DNA from: Heligmosomoides polygyrus polygyrus
Lineage: Eukaryota; Nematoda; Chromadorea; Rhabditida; Heligmosomidae
NCBI GenBank assembly: GCA_947396885.1
Contig: OX377203.1
Coordinates: 24,183,253-24,247,252, forward strand
Direction of reading: 5' to 3'
Length of the DNA: 64,000 bases
A program made the translations under genes and the position numbers. Position 1 is the first letter of the stretch; the number at the start of each line of letters is the position of its first letter. The notes under the pieces were generated by a model, which saw nothing but the letters and a program-made list of their open reading frames with translations, had not been told where the DNA came from and searched no databases. Of the stretch, positions 45,526 to 57,184 are shown piece by piece.

Positions 45526-46285
45526 CTAGCATTCACTCCCAGTAAGAGCTACCTCTGGTTGAGTGTTTTCTTCCTCATGGGCTAGAGTTATGGAGCCGAG
45601 AAATCGATGAACGGCGTTTATCACCTCTGGATGAACCCGAGGGCACTCGAAAATATCGAGAGATCGAAAAAACCAGCCAGCCACAGCAGAATACACAGAA
45701 TCAAAAGTACTCCATGGCTCCGGTGGTCGCATGTGGTACAAGCAATCTTTAACAATAACCGGACCGGTTGGCCGTGGTACCCTCAAACTCTCAGGCGTTA
45801 TAGGTCAGTCGTTGAACCAGCAAAAATGATGACAGAGGAAACTGAAGTTGGACTTACACTTATACTGCATAGAAACCAGTAAGTGAAATCTTTAATATAA
45901 TGATAGATATCAAAAAGAAGGTCAGGTCTCACATCTGACTCCGATTGCAGTCATTCAGAAAGACAAAACCCGTAGGAAATGAAACGTTGATGGAAAAATA
46001 GGCAAAAATTAGCGAGCTGAAAGAGTAAAACAAAAGCGCAATTTCTGACAAAACGGGCAATAAAGAGAAGAGAGGTACCAGATCGAGCCATTACGTAGGA
46101 CAGAATGAATGCCTGCCACAAGAAAAAGGGCTGTGGAAAAAAGGGAAAGCGCTCGGTTGGGCAAGGAAGGATCCTGGCAGGAAATTGCTTTGGAACCAAA
46201 TAACGCCGTCAGGAGTGGATGAGATGGCATAAATAACATAGGCGGTCACAGCCACCTCGCCGAATGCATGTATCAACTATTCAGC
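45526..46285 (-). CDS. Candidate exons, unassigned
   Basis: Minus frames: about 46,277-46,210 reads LIHAFGEVAVTAYVIYAISS; a later frame after TTTCCACAG near 46,130 reads LFLVAGIHSVLRNGSIWYLS (hydrophobic); and 45,786-45,529 reads RPPEPWSTFDSVYSAVAGWF, then HPEVINAVHRFLGSITLAHE before a stop. The mix of a hydrophobic part and an acidic tail could be a membrane protein. Splice links were not established. Confidence 0.25.
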
Positions 46286-46892
46286 ATAAGGTAAACCAGA
46301 CTTTCCGCGATTAACCGGCCGACACATTTAGTTAAGGCTTCCTCGTCATAACCCGAAAATTCAACGCCTTCAGAGTAACGGTTCTTCTTCTTTCCTCTTT
46401 GACCTCTCATTTTCACTACAGAAAAAGCTGCTGTCGCTTGTTATATAGTACTCGGTGTACAATACGATGGAATATCGAGAAAGTGTCTGAATTGCGTGAA
46501 GTCTAGAGTTTGCGGCACGTTTTCTGAATCCGGGTCAACGTTGCATAACCTCTGGAGCACCTCTTCTGAATGCGGACCCCCGTTGGGTGATGTCGGCCAC
46601 ACGCCTTCTGAATTCGAAATCACGTTGCACGGCCACTTCTCCGGCCCCTTACTGGACCTGCAGACAGAGAGACCGACAGACGTTCCGTCCTGAGAGACAG
46701 ACGCACCGCCTCGGACAGACGCCCCAGCCATTTGTTATGTGATAGGCTAGAAGCCAATCCACAGTATCGACAACTGCCGAATTTTCCTGCTTTCAATTCA
46801 AGTTTTTCAGTCTGCACAGTGCAGGAATTTGATCAGCGTAATGCGTTGAGGTCGATTCACACAGCAGTGCAGGAAAGTCAAGCCATCCCCAG

Positions 46893-49611
46893 TGGGGATG
46901 GACGAAATTTCTGTTTTCTGTTTTCTGTTTTCTGATTTTCTGGCCATTTTGGGCAATTTTTTTCTGTTTTCTGTTTTCTGGGAAAATGGCCAAATTTGAC
47001 CAGAAAACAGAAAATATAGCTGCAAACAAAATTGTGTCATGGAAATCCTATCACAAGAACCCAAGAGCATAACAGAACCATGAGTTTCATTCTAAATTAG
47101 TGTATCTAAACTATCTTAAATGGCGAGCATGAGACGTTTTGGAATGTGCATGCCGCTTTGTTTGCTTGACTGATTGTATAAGTGCTGCTGAGGAGTTCCT
47201 TCATAGGACATTTCTCGACTTTCATAATTTGGCTTCGTATTCTTTTTGATATTAGCAGTATCATGGACTATCTACGATCACTTAAAATTTTATATTAAAA
47301 CTATAAAACTAGTGTTTTGTTGGGATTTAATTTTGTATTGACTAATTGTCCTAGAGTTACTGTGGGCAGGGCTATTCTCCACCTCCGGTTTAAAAATTGA
47401 AAATGTTGGCCGGTCATCCTAAGTGAACGCTTTCTGGAAAGCCTTTGGCAAAGAGCTTTTCTAACTCTGGACATTGCTCAGCTTTTAGTTGTCAAAAATT
47501 GGAGACAGAAAGTCTTAGTTAGCTTTGATTTTGCTGATGCAGTGATACAGTAGTGATACGTGAAATTTTTCATGAATCACCTGTATCATCTTTCATCCTA
47601 TTGATCATCGAGTTGTTCAAGCGGGCACAAGCAGCGTCTCATTGCGTTCGCGTCACGTGCCAGAGTGCACCAATGGATCCTTTGCGCTGGAGGGGTCCGG
47701 AAATCGTCATATCGCTCGTTCAAGGCATTCCCGAAGAAGTTCGACCGGCGAGTTGCTGGGCGCCCTGGTGTTCTTTGACATCCAGCGGATCGAGTCGGTG
47801 ACGGCTGTCGTCCATCAGGTGTCTGTGAAGCGCATTGCGTGGCCGGCCCACCTAATTTTCGACTACTTGGCCTACGCGACAGCGTCTCTGATCTTCAAAC
47901 GTCGACGAAGCTCGGATCTTGGAGGCCTCCTCTCACTTGCGTGAGTTGTGTCACTCCTCCTCTCGATTCCACGCTGCGCGGCGCTGATCGCGTGTTCACC
48001 CTGCTTTCGTATGGCCCAGGCCTTTGAGTCGTGTATTAGTGTAGCAAGAACAGTAGAGTCGAAAAGGCGAGCTCTTGAAAGCTCCCCAAGCCGCTCGTTT
48101 CCTCCTGCTCAGCTCCGGCGCTGGGTCGTTGGCCATATTGACTTTGCGAACCAGATACACGTAGCTGGAGCATTCGGAAATGTTCGTTCCATTGAGCGAG
48201 AATGGGGCATCAGAAACTTGTCCGCTCCTCATGATCATCGTCTTCGTAAGATTCAGCTGCAGTCCAACGTTCCCACATACGCGATCGAAGTCGGCCAGCA
48301 TTCGCTCCGTGTAGCTCGGTGTTATGAGCACGATGTCGTCAGCAAAGCGAAGATGGAGCAGATGCCGGCTGTCGTCTTTCACTCTCATGTCTTCCCCTTC
48401 TAGTTCGCTCATGACGATTTCGATGGTGGCGCTGAAGAGCTATGGGGGTATGGTATCCCTTTGCCGAACTCCTCTCATCACGTCGATGACGACGTCTTTG
48501 TAGAATGGTGAGATCTTGGTCGTGAATCCACTGTACTGCTCTCGAAGGACTCTGACGTGCTGAATAGGAACGCTGGCTGTCCTTCGTCGTGTTCGGCTGA
48601 TCCTGTCAAGGATGACTCGAGTGAACGGCTTGTAGACACGGACAGCAGGCAGATTGGGCGATAGTTGCCAATGTCGTGCACGTCTCCCTTCTTGTAATGC
48701 AAGAAGGCTCTGCTGGTCTTCCACCAAGATGTAGATATGAATAGAAATAATAATAATAATATGATGGAGATGGTATATGCTTGACCCTATTCTATACAAT
48801 AATTTCTTCCCATTCAAGATAGAACTTTCAATAAACTGTTGTGCGGACAGCCCCTTCAGTTACAATATCGTATTGTTCTGTGAAATATCAATCCAGTGCA
48901 CAAGTACACAAGTGTCTCTAGTCTGCTAACGAGTACCTAGGTGCTGAAAAGTGCATTGGTGGGTTGGAATCTTTCAGCTACGCGGCAACTAGATCACTTT
49001 TAAGGAGAAGTATTCTCGAAGCTCTGCCGCAGCCAGTAGTAATCAGGGAATCTCTGCACAGCTTTAGGGTATGTTGCGAGGGTGTCTATGAACTCAAGCA
49101 ATGCAGTAGAAAAAACGAACAGTCACTTAAAACTCCCTCTTCATTATATTATTACTATTTCTCCTTAACGCTTCATTGTGTTCGATACTCTGAAAAGCCA
49201 TTTTCTTACTAGTTGGACCATTAATTGGGGTGTTAGCTGTGAAACGGAGCTTATCAGTAATGTTGCATGCTTTAAATGTCGAGATTCCTAGGATCCATCA
49301 GTCAAAATTTACAATTTGCTGATTGTATTGAATCTGGAGTGTATTAGAGTTTTTTATGAACGCCTGCAAGTTAAAACGCTAGTTTACGACTACATTTCTA
49401 AACATAGAAAAGCATTTGCTACTGGAAAAATGGATCTTTTGGTAGAATAATTAGGTCGTATGATATTTTCGAAATTTTCTGTTTTCTGTTTTCTGATTTT
49501 CTATTTTCTGGAGTTTTTGGCTTTTCTGTTTTCTGATTTCTGTTTTCTGACAAAAGCGATTTTCTGTTTTCTGTTTTCTGGGAAAATTTTCAAAATTTCC
49601 GCCCATCCCTG
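46893..49611. mobile_element. hAT-like element with TTTTCTG-rich ends hosting an RTE fragment
   Basis: The left end tggggatggacgaaatttct and the right end aaatttccgcccatccctg are inverted, with TTTTCTGTTTTCTG runs just inside both ends (46,910-46,990, and 49,475-49,590). The flanks atccccag and atccccac resemble an 8-bp duplication (7 of 8 bases). No transposase frame was recognised. An inverted RTE fragment sits inside at 47.57-48.73 kb. Confidence 0.75.
47565..48730 (-). mobile_element. RTE-type LINE fragment, minus strand, internally deleted
   Basis: The minus strand carries reverse transcriptase and C-terminal parts homologous to the 54-56.6 kb copy: RFADDIVLITPSYTERMLAD (48,330 region), then VGLQLNLTKTMIMRSGQVSD and the 3' end up to about 47,570. 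Near 48,570 the sequence jumps from the RTRRRTASV region directly to IQHVRVLREQYSGF, removing the palm segment between them. It is 5'-truncated near 48,730 and inactive. Confidence 0.85.
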
Positions 49612-49859
49612 ATCCCCACGCCAGTCATGCAACGTTTTGGTAGAGGCATCGTTCCGGAAGCGCCTTGCAGTTCTTCAGCGACATGAACACACTGTTGATA
49701 GTCGCCGCTTATCGCCCGGCATCTGCTTGAAGCTGTGCGAAGGAGTCACCATTCCTGGAAACTTTTATCCTTTAGAAAACATGTCAGGCTGCTGGCTTAG
49801 CGCTTTCTTACAACTTCGTCCCACCTTCTTATTTTGAGTTTCTATGCATGTTACTTTGT

Positions 49860-51100
49860 TCCATTTTTACCCCCCCCCCGTGCGCTTATTTTTACATGAT
49901 TAATTCTCATAATTAATCTATAAATAAACAACATTTTCACGTCAAATGGGACACATTTCACGTCAGATTTGACACTTTGAATTTTGAAATCAAAGCGAAC
50001 CTTTCCAAATCAGAATGTCCTTCTTACAGATTAATAATCTGCAGCCTCTTCCGAACAACCTCTCTTTCCAACAGCTATAATACGTCAAATCATTGCAATT
50101 TTTCTTGATCGGACCGTTTTTTAGAAGGACCTCCACTCAGCGTGTAAATCTGAAGGGAAAATGTTGAGCGAATTGTAATGTCTTCTTCTGGATGCGCAGT
50201 GCAGGTTGAAACCACTGGTGCGAACACTGTGTACCTGATCTGAGAACTAGCGTTTACTCAGTGGTATTTACTTTAATTTCATTATGTACATAGTAATCGA
50301 CTTTCATAGTACTTCTATCACCGTTTTTGTTTGATAAATGATATTTTTTCTTCCTCAAGCAACCACGTGTGAGAGCGACACGTCGCTGGGATATAGAAGA
50401 CAGAGGAATTCTGGGAGATGTTACTTTTGCTGTGCCGCATATGCATTTAGTAGGATTCTTGCGCATTGTCTCGTGAAGGGTGAGGGAGAGACTTCAGCTT
50501 TAATTCCTCTACATACCTTTTGACTGAGAGCTTATGAAGTACGCATTTTCCGACCCTCTCCTCGATCTGCAGCTATAGCCCATTTATTTATTTGTTTATC
50601 TATACATTCAAGAGAACGTGCTCTACGACAAAAAAATGGAAACTAGAATCAAGCCATGCACAGGAAGGAAAATGGAAAAAAGGACAACACAACAACATCA
50701 GTCCCTCGATAGCAGCGACATTTCTCCACATACCTGGTAAAGAACTAAACCTTAAAAATTTAAATGAACTAAACTAACGAACATTTAACCGGCATCTAAA
50801 TAAACTATACCCATTTGTCTGTTTTTCTTCAACAACTTCTTTGACAGAGTCTTGCTCGTTCATTTGGTGTCGTCCTATTCACAGATAACCCGAGGGAGGA
50901 GCATTCCATAGCGGTTCGTCGTAAGAAAGGAGTGAAATGAACCGATTCTATTTCCTCCTACAATCCTACCTCCTTTACTATTCATCTTTTCTCTGTCTGA
51001 GCCCTATTTCTTCGGTCTGGTTCTCTTCCTCATCGTTGCCACTTCACCTTTACCTTCTTCACCTTACTTGTAGAAGGAAAAAAAGCATGACTTATCATTA
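49860..51100. other. No recognised gene
   Basis: Begins with a C-run (about 49,871). AT-rich. Confidence 0.4.
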
Positions 51101-51109
51101 GTCTTGTTT

Positions 51110-51499
51110 CATAAAATCTTGCATGGCAAATGCGATCTTCCTCTGGATACGTTTTGCGTACTAAGAACGTCTGCTACCAGAGAAGTCTTGTGAAAAATCA
51201 GCTTTCCTAAGGGCCAGGCTTAATTATAGACATCACTTTTTCTCAGTTGGAAATGGGACTTCATTTCTCAACTTTTCGGAAAAACATAAGCTTCCCGGCA
51301 GCTTCCCGTTATTCAAGGCTCCTCTTGACAGTCGCCTCGGTCCAACGTGAAGTTTTTCTGTAGTTTCAGTAATACATTGTTTTTATTCTCTGTTGTTCGT
51401 CTCCTTTTGTAGTTATTTGTTGTTTTTGAAGTATGGTTGTATGTTTTGTGTTCGCTAACTCATAGGGTTTCATTGTTTTACATGACCTTGTTCATGTAA

Positions 51500-51534
<35 letters not shown>

Positions 51535-51536
51535 AT
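51110..51536 (+). mobile_element. CR1-like LINE 3' end with (AAAT)n tail
   Basis: The plus frame LVLFHKILHGKCDLPLD, then weak similarity to the 31.3 and 58.3 kb LINE C-termini, ends in an AAAT microsatellite (51,498-51,536). The assignment rests on the HKILHG wording and the tail. Confidence 0.4.
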
Positions 51537-51539
51537 ATC

Positions 51540-52410
51540 TTCTGTCACTTTATCACCCTTCAGTTTATTATTTTCAAGTTCTTCTGAGCTTTCTAATTCT
51601 AACTGTCTCATTGCACTTTTGCTCAGATTCTTTGTGAGGACTCCGGTTTCTCTGAATTCAATTTCTTTTTAGTCCCGTTGTTGTTTTTGCTTTAAGGTAA
51701 GTGTTGCTTTGAAAATTATCCTGTTATATCTCGCATGTTTGCGACATGCTCTTCTGGTCTCTGACGATTAATCCAAGTGCCGAATTTCGTGCATGAGCAC
51801 AGGAACGATAAATCCATTTCCGAATGTTTTCGCGGAGTGAGAAGCCTTTGGGAGAGTATGCCCTACACCATTGAGGATGTTATCGCAAGCCGAGTGTGAA
51901 GCCTCGTGAGTGCGAAAGCATCGCTCGGCATCATCTTGTTTGACGACAAGTTTGAATGCACCATTTTTCACTTTTTTCAGGGAACATTTGCAGTAGGGGA
52001 GGAAGGGCTGGTGCTTCTTCGACTGGCACCAACCCGCCGACGTTGGAGAGCTAATGCAATCTCGCACTACTCGCTCGGGCTTTTCTGAGTGACAACTGGG
52101 TTGAGCCCGTCACTTCGAAAACACTCATCTCCGTGAAAAACCCGTCTTGCGCTCGCTCTGGTGTGCACTGCGAAGGGCTTCAAAAATATGTCGGTTTCAA
52201 AGGCTTCTTAAACCAGTGCTGCTGCGAGACAGGCTGCGTGTCCACGAAAGCAGTCGATTCCATCCATACCTCAGCTCATCGTGGAGAGGTCTGAGGCAGT
52301 TCAAGTGATGGGGCATGGTTGAAGTTGGTGAATGGCAATTTGGTTTGGGTGAGCGGTGTAGTGCTGTGAAAACAAATTTTAGGCAATTATAGGGTATTCC
52401 AAAATTAATT
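51540..52410. other. No recognised gene
   Basis: A direct partial copy of the neighbouring transposon end (atagggtattccaaaatt) lies at 52,390-52,407. Confidence 0.4.
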
Positions 52411-52411
52411 A

Positions 52412-53647
52412 TAGGGTATTCCAAAATAAATAACGTGATGAAGGTTTCTTTAAATTATAACTACGAAACAACTGACAACTTTACAAAACAATATATAGAT
52501 CAGAACGACATAGACACTAGGCCACACTGTATTATTCTGGATTCGAAGTGGCCTACTGGTGCGAATACAGAAGTCAAAACGATGATCTTGGCGATGGGCC
52601 GCAGGTCATCTGGAGACAGTCGTTCCTACTCCCAACGCAGAGATATCTTCTGAGCCTCCAGGTTGTGGTGACGCTTGGCACGGACCCTGGCCTTGGACCA
52701 CGCACTGTAGTTCATCGGATTCAGATACGGGGAGTGTGGTGGCCACTCCGCAGACATGACGAAGTCCTGAAAATTGGCCTTGCACTATGCTTACATGCTT
52801 TTAGCTCTGTGTGCAGATGCTTGTTTAAACGTCCACTGATCATCACCGAAGTGCTGCTGGGACCAGAAAAGTGCCGCAGCCTCGAAGATGTCCCGTCGGA
52901 CCACATCTTCAATTGCTTTTTACTTCCTCGTCCATAAACACCAGGGGGTCCTTCCGTTGCTGTAGATTCCGCCCCAAATCATGAGCGCCTGCGGATTTTG
53001 ACAATGTTTGGAGATGGCATAGGTGGCTGGAACCACTCCTGATCAGATACTGCCGGTTTGGGGGTTGTGAGCCTACTCCACGGGGAACAGCCTCTCGTAC
53101 ATGAACAGTGTTCGCTCCCACCTGTGACTTGCGCCCGTAGCATCAGTGGAGCCGCTTATTTTTGTCCATCAGGAGCTGGACTTCATGGAACTTGTAGGGC
53201 TTCAGTCCGCGTTTCTCTATTCGAGGCAGTGATGCGTGACTGACACAGACATCAAGGGCGATTTTCCTCGACAGACCCTCAAATTTGGGATTTTCGCTTT
53301 TCGATGATTTTCCGGATGTGCGACGTATTGACAGTGCGATTTTTCCTTGTCCTGGACAGTCACCTTCATGGCCATGCTCCTTACATCGACGAGTTTCCGT
53401 GAAGAAAGTCGACAGAGCAGGTTAACGATGTCGCATTGGTGTTTCCTTGACGGTGAAGCTCCATAATCGCAGTGCGATGATTTGACATCATGAGAAAAAC
53501 CGTAACTGGGGCAAAATAAAACTTAAAAGGCCATAACACAGGGAGAAGGATACGCACAAAAAATGGCGCTATTACCGTCATGCTGCAGATTGATGCGTTT
53601 GATTGGAAGAACGTCAAAACTTCATCACGTCATTTTGGAACACCCTG
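52412..53647 (-). mobile_element. Decayed Tc1/mariner transposon with TA boundaries
   Basis: The ends tagggtattccaaaataaat (left) and cattttggaacaccctg (right) are imperfect inverted repeats, with acgtgatgaag/cttcatcacgt just inside. TA dinucleotides flank both (52,410-52,411, 53,648-53,649). Minus-strand transposase remnants include MSNHRTAIMELHRQGNT (N-terminal helix-turn-helix), NGRTP and VFMDEE (mid-part), FGDDQWTFKQASAHRA and DFVMSAEWPPHSPYLNPMNY. In the last two, the catalytic Asp positions are Ala and Asn, and a stop interrupts the C-terminus. The element is dead. Confidence 0.85.
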
Positions 53648-53814
53648 TAATGAACAAACTGTTGAATGCAATCACCGATCTTGTTAGGGCTAACCACTTC
53701 TGCACTAATCGTTCGTAGAAAGAGTTCTGATTAATCACGGCAACTTTCAAAAGGGTGAAAGATCAAGGACAATTAGCGCGGCAGTGTACACAATAGTAAA
53801 AAGATAAGGGGCGG

Positions 53815-53938
53815 TGTTACTCAATCACTGTTGGAATGTGCTACACATATAACTTCTACGCGACGTCGAGGAGGCGATTTGGATGCGAGTTTCTAGGTCA
53901 TCATTGAATAGTCACTGTTTTGTCCTTCCCAGAAAAAT
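53815..53938 (-). repeat. SINE fragment, minus strand
   Basis: ggcggtgttactcaatcact through gaggaggcgatttggatgcg to tttgtccttcccagaa is the reverse complement of the SINE 3' half. Confidence 0.65.
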
Positions 53939-53998
53939 ACAACAGCATTTTATTTATTTATTTAAGGCACAGGCGTTGGTGTCCTCGTCAACACGCAC

Positions 53999-55408
53999 TT
54001 GGCCATGAACATCGGTTCGTACGAGTCTCTGACAAGCCGAATCGGACGTCTGCGACTGAAGCGATGTGGCTCCGTGCCAGCCTTGACTGTGTACGTCGCG
54101 TATGCCCCAACATCCGACTACGACGACGAAGACGTCGAGGCCTTCTACGTGGAGCTGGAGAAGTTCTATAAGGAAGATCACACCTTCTACAAGGTGATCG
54201 TCGGCGACTTCAACGCCAAGATCGGGCCACGAAGGTCGCCGGAAGAACTTCACATCGGAACCCACGGTTTGGAGTGGAACGAGCAAGGTGAAAGGCGGTC
54301 TGAGTTTATCATGTCGACCAAGACCATCCATGGAAACTCGCAGTTCCAGAAGCCTCCCTCCCTACGATGGACCTGGGAATCCCCCGGTGGCCAGTTCCAC
54401 AACGAGATCGACCACATCATCTTCAATCGCAAGTATTGCCTGACCGATGTCTCCGTTGTCCCCAAGTTCTACACGGGATCGGACCACCGCCTCCTTCGCG
54501 CGAGGTTCCGCTTTTCGCGTCAAGGAGAGAAGGCCGCGAAGTTCAAGAAGAGGAATCCCAGAACGACCATCAGCTGGGATCTTTACACCTCTCTTGTCGG
54601 CCTTTGGGAAGATTCCGTCATGGACAACGTCGACGAGGAATACGATCGCTTCGTGCAGCATCTCCACGATAGTGCTAAGGGAGCCGAGAGCTTGAAGACC
54701 ACCAAGAGACGCCTGCCTCCGGAAACTCTCGAGCTGATACGCCAGCGCGGAGCAGCACGAGCGTCAGGCAACTACCAACTGACGTCCGAGCTTGCAAAGC
54801 TATGCAGAGCGGCGATAAAGGAAGATCTGAAGGAGAGAAGGGCGGAAGTGTTGGCTGAAGCAGCAGAGGCAGGGCTGAGCATCCGCAATGCCCGCCGGAA
54901 CTTCGCCAACTTCAAGACCAAGATGACCGCTCTCCGACGTCCTGACGGAATCATCACCTCTTCCAGAAGGACCATGGAGAAAGTCATCCACGACTTCTAC
55001 TCCGATCTCTTCGATAGCCACGTCCACTTGCCCCCATGCCATCTTCCGCAGGATGGATACGTCGTCCCCTCTGTTCTCTCTTCCGAAATCCGACACGCCA
55101 TCTCGTCGGTGAAGAAACGTACAGCTCCCGGTCCCGACAGGATCAGACCCGAACACCTGAAGAACCTCCCGCCAACGCTCATCAACACCCTGGCGCGGCT
55201 CTTCACACGCTGCCTATCGGGGTGCAAGGTTCCATCTCACGATCAGTGGAATACCAGCAAGACCGTTTTGCTGTACAAGAAGGGAGACGTGCACGACGTT
55301 GGCAACTATCGCCCGATCTGCCTGTTGTCCGTAGTCTACAAGCTGTTCACTCGAGTCATCCTGAATAGGATTAGTAGAACGCTGGACGAAGGACAGCCAT
55401 GCGAATAA
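53999..55408 (+). pseudogene. RTE endonuclease (partial) and reverse transcriptase N-terminal part
   Basis: A 469-codon frame, open from the 5' truncation. Endonuclease motifs: VYVAYAPTSDYDDEDVEAFY, IVGDFNAKIG (catalytic DFN), a TWESP block, then EIDHIIFNRK and SDHRLLRARF (SDH motif). A Lys/Arg-rich linker and the RT start TAPGPDRIRPEHLK, then VGNYRPICLLSVVYKLFTRV follow. The frame ends at GQPCE where a stop replaces the next codon, just before the QAGFR-type block. Proteins of this class nick target DNA and copy their own RNA. The listed first Met is internal. Confidence 0.9.
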
Positions 55409-56625
55409 GCAGGATTTCGGAGAGGATTCAGCACGATCGACCACATACACACCATTACGAAGCTCATCGAAGTGTCGCGAGAGTACAAGCTGCCGCTGTG
55501 CCTTACGTTCATCGACCTGAAGAAGGCATTCGACTCCGTCGAGACTGAAGCGGTCATGGAAGCCCTGCTCACCCAGGGCGTTCCTACTCAGTACATCAGA
55601 GTCCTTCGAGAGCTGTACAGTGGATTCACGACCAAGATCTCACCATTCTACAACGACGTCGTCATTGACGTGAAGAGAGGGGTTCGACAAGGGGATATCA
55701 TATCCCGAAGCTCTTCAGCGCCACCCTCGAAAACGTCATGCGCGAACTAGAATGGGAAGACATGGGAGTGGAGGTCGACGGCCGGCAACTGCACCATCTT
55801 CGCTTCGCTGACGACATCGTGCTCATAACACCGAGCATCAGTCAAGCGGAACGAATGCTGGCCGACTTCGATCGTGTATGTGGAAGCGTTGGACTGCAGC
55901 TGAATCTTACGAAGACGATGTTCATGAAGAACGGATGGGTTTCTGATGCCCCATTCTTGCTCAACGGAACGAACATCTCCGAATGCTCCAGCTATGTGTA
56001 TCTGGGTCGCGAAGTCAACATGGCCAACGACCTAGCACCAGAGCTGAGCAGGAGGAAACGAGCGGCTTGAGGAGCTTTCAAGAGCGTCGAAGAAGTCGTG
56101 AAGAAAACGAAGAACGTCCGACTCCGTGCCCACCTATTCGACTCCACTGTTCTTCCTGACCTAACATACGCCTCAGAGACCTGGGTTATACGAAAGCAGG
56201 ATGAACACGCGATCAGCGTCGGGCAGCGTGGAATCGAGAGGACGATGCTCGGAGTGACACGACTCACGCAAGTGAGAGAGGGCCTCCGGAGTTCCGAGCT
56301 TCGCCGACGTTCGAAGATCAGAGACGCTGTCGCATGGGCCAAGTCGTCGAAAATTAGGTGGGCCGGCCGCGTAATGCGATTCGCAGACACCCGCTGGACG
56401 AGAGCCGTCACAGATTGGATTCCGCGGGATGTCAAAAGAACACCAGGACGTCCACCAACGCGTTGGTCGGACTTCTGCGTGAAAGCCCTGAACGACCGAT
56501 ATGACGCTCTTCGTGTCCCTCGAGCGAGGAGGATCCATTGGACCACTCTGGCACGCGACAGGGACGAATGGAGACGCTGCTGGCGCCCGCTCGAGCAAGT
56601 CGATGATCAACTGGACGACAGGTGA
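55409..56625 (+). pseudogene. RTE reverse transcriptase, palm to C-terminus, with lesions
   Basis: It continues after the stop at 55,406-55,408: LPLCLTFIDLKKAFDSVETE (first catalytic Asp), RGVRQGDIIS, then a 1-nt loss near 55,707 changes frame. LRFADDIVLITPSISQAERM holds the FADD catalytic pair. A TGA at 56,068-56,070 interrupts after SRRKRAA. The last part, from 56,098, reads LPDLTYASETWVIRKQDEHA, then PGRPPTRWSDFCVKALNDRY to a natural stop at 56,623. Aside from the three lesions the reading is well preserved, so inactivation is probably recent. Confidence 0.9.
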
Positions 56626-56865
56626 TACAGGTGATTTAAGGCACAGACAATAGTTTATCATACTATATATAGGTGTTATAAGCAGCATATCGTCAGTGAA
56701 GCGTAGGTGGTATATTTGACATAAAGTGTGACTGTTAGAAACACCTCTATTAGTTCAATATAAGATTTTTATTCCATTTGTGCAACAAACAGTGTCACCA
56801 TAACAGTTTTTTGCGCTCAACCTTATCTACAAACGTGTGTGATGGTTGTAGGCAAAAATAGGCAT

Positions 56866-57125
56866 GAAGGACGGCGTTACTAAATCTTTTTGGGATGCAC
56901 CACGGGATGTTGTGGAGTCGTATGAATGCGTATTTGCCCATATAATGACTTGCGGTGTTCAGCCGATGAGAAAGTCAGCGTTCTATCCTTCCCAGACACG
57001 TCTGGTACTAATTCAGCGACCCCGGAGGGATGGAAGGCTTGGTTGGCCCGGGCGGAAACCAGGAACCTGGTATGGGTGCAGGCGGCAGCCGGTACCTCCT
57101 CCGATTGCGCTACACGCGCCGAAAT
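56866..57125 (-). repeat. tRNA-headed SINE copy, minus strand
   Basis: From acggcgttactaaatctttt at the 3' end to cctccgattgcgctacacgc at the head: the reverse complement of the family reference at 35.85 kb. It is only about 220 bp from the RTE 3' end. Confidence 0.8.
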
Positions 57126-57184
57126 CGAAAATATTTATTAATGAGCTTCTCATTTAATTTCCGATCAATAGGCAATGTATTGTG

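Larger units (their letters stand above)
53973..56633 (+). mobile_element. RTE-type LINE, 5'-truncated, with 13-bp target duplication
   Basis: A 2,661-bp insertion flanked by atttaaggcacag (53,960-53,972 and 56,634-56,646). It carries part of an AP-type endonuclease and a full reverse transcriptase region and ends in GTGATACAG steps. The first part of the endonuclease is missing, as expected for target-primed insertion that stopped early. Three in-frame lesions are visible (a stop at about 55,406, a 1-nt shift near 55,707 and a stop at about 56,068). Base content is higher in GC than the flanks. Confidence 0.92.

Noticed and set aside
46793..47070. Minus-strand frames with repeated ENRKQ-type residues
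   Set aside because: They come from the TTTTCTG repeat array of a hAT-like element, not from a coiled-coil protein.
51498..51536. (AAAT)n array considered as a CRISPR-like or satellite repeat
   Set aside because: A simple microsatellite tail at the end of a LINE-like fragment; no spacers.
53954..55156. Several long minus-strand frames opposite the RTE copy
   Set aside because: They are antisense shadows of a GC-rich coding region whose plus-strand reading has clear endonuclease and reverse transcriptase motifs.
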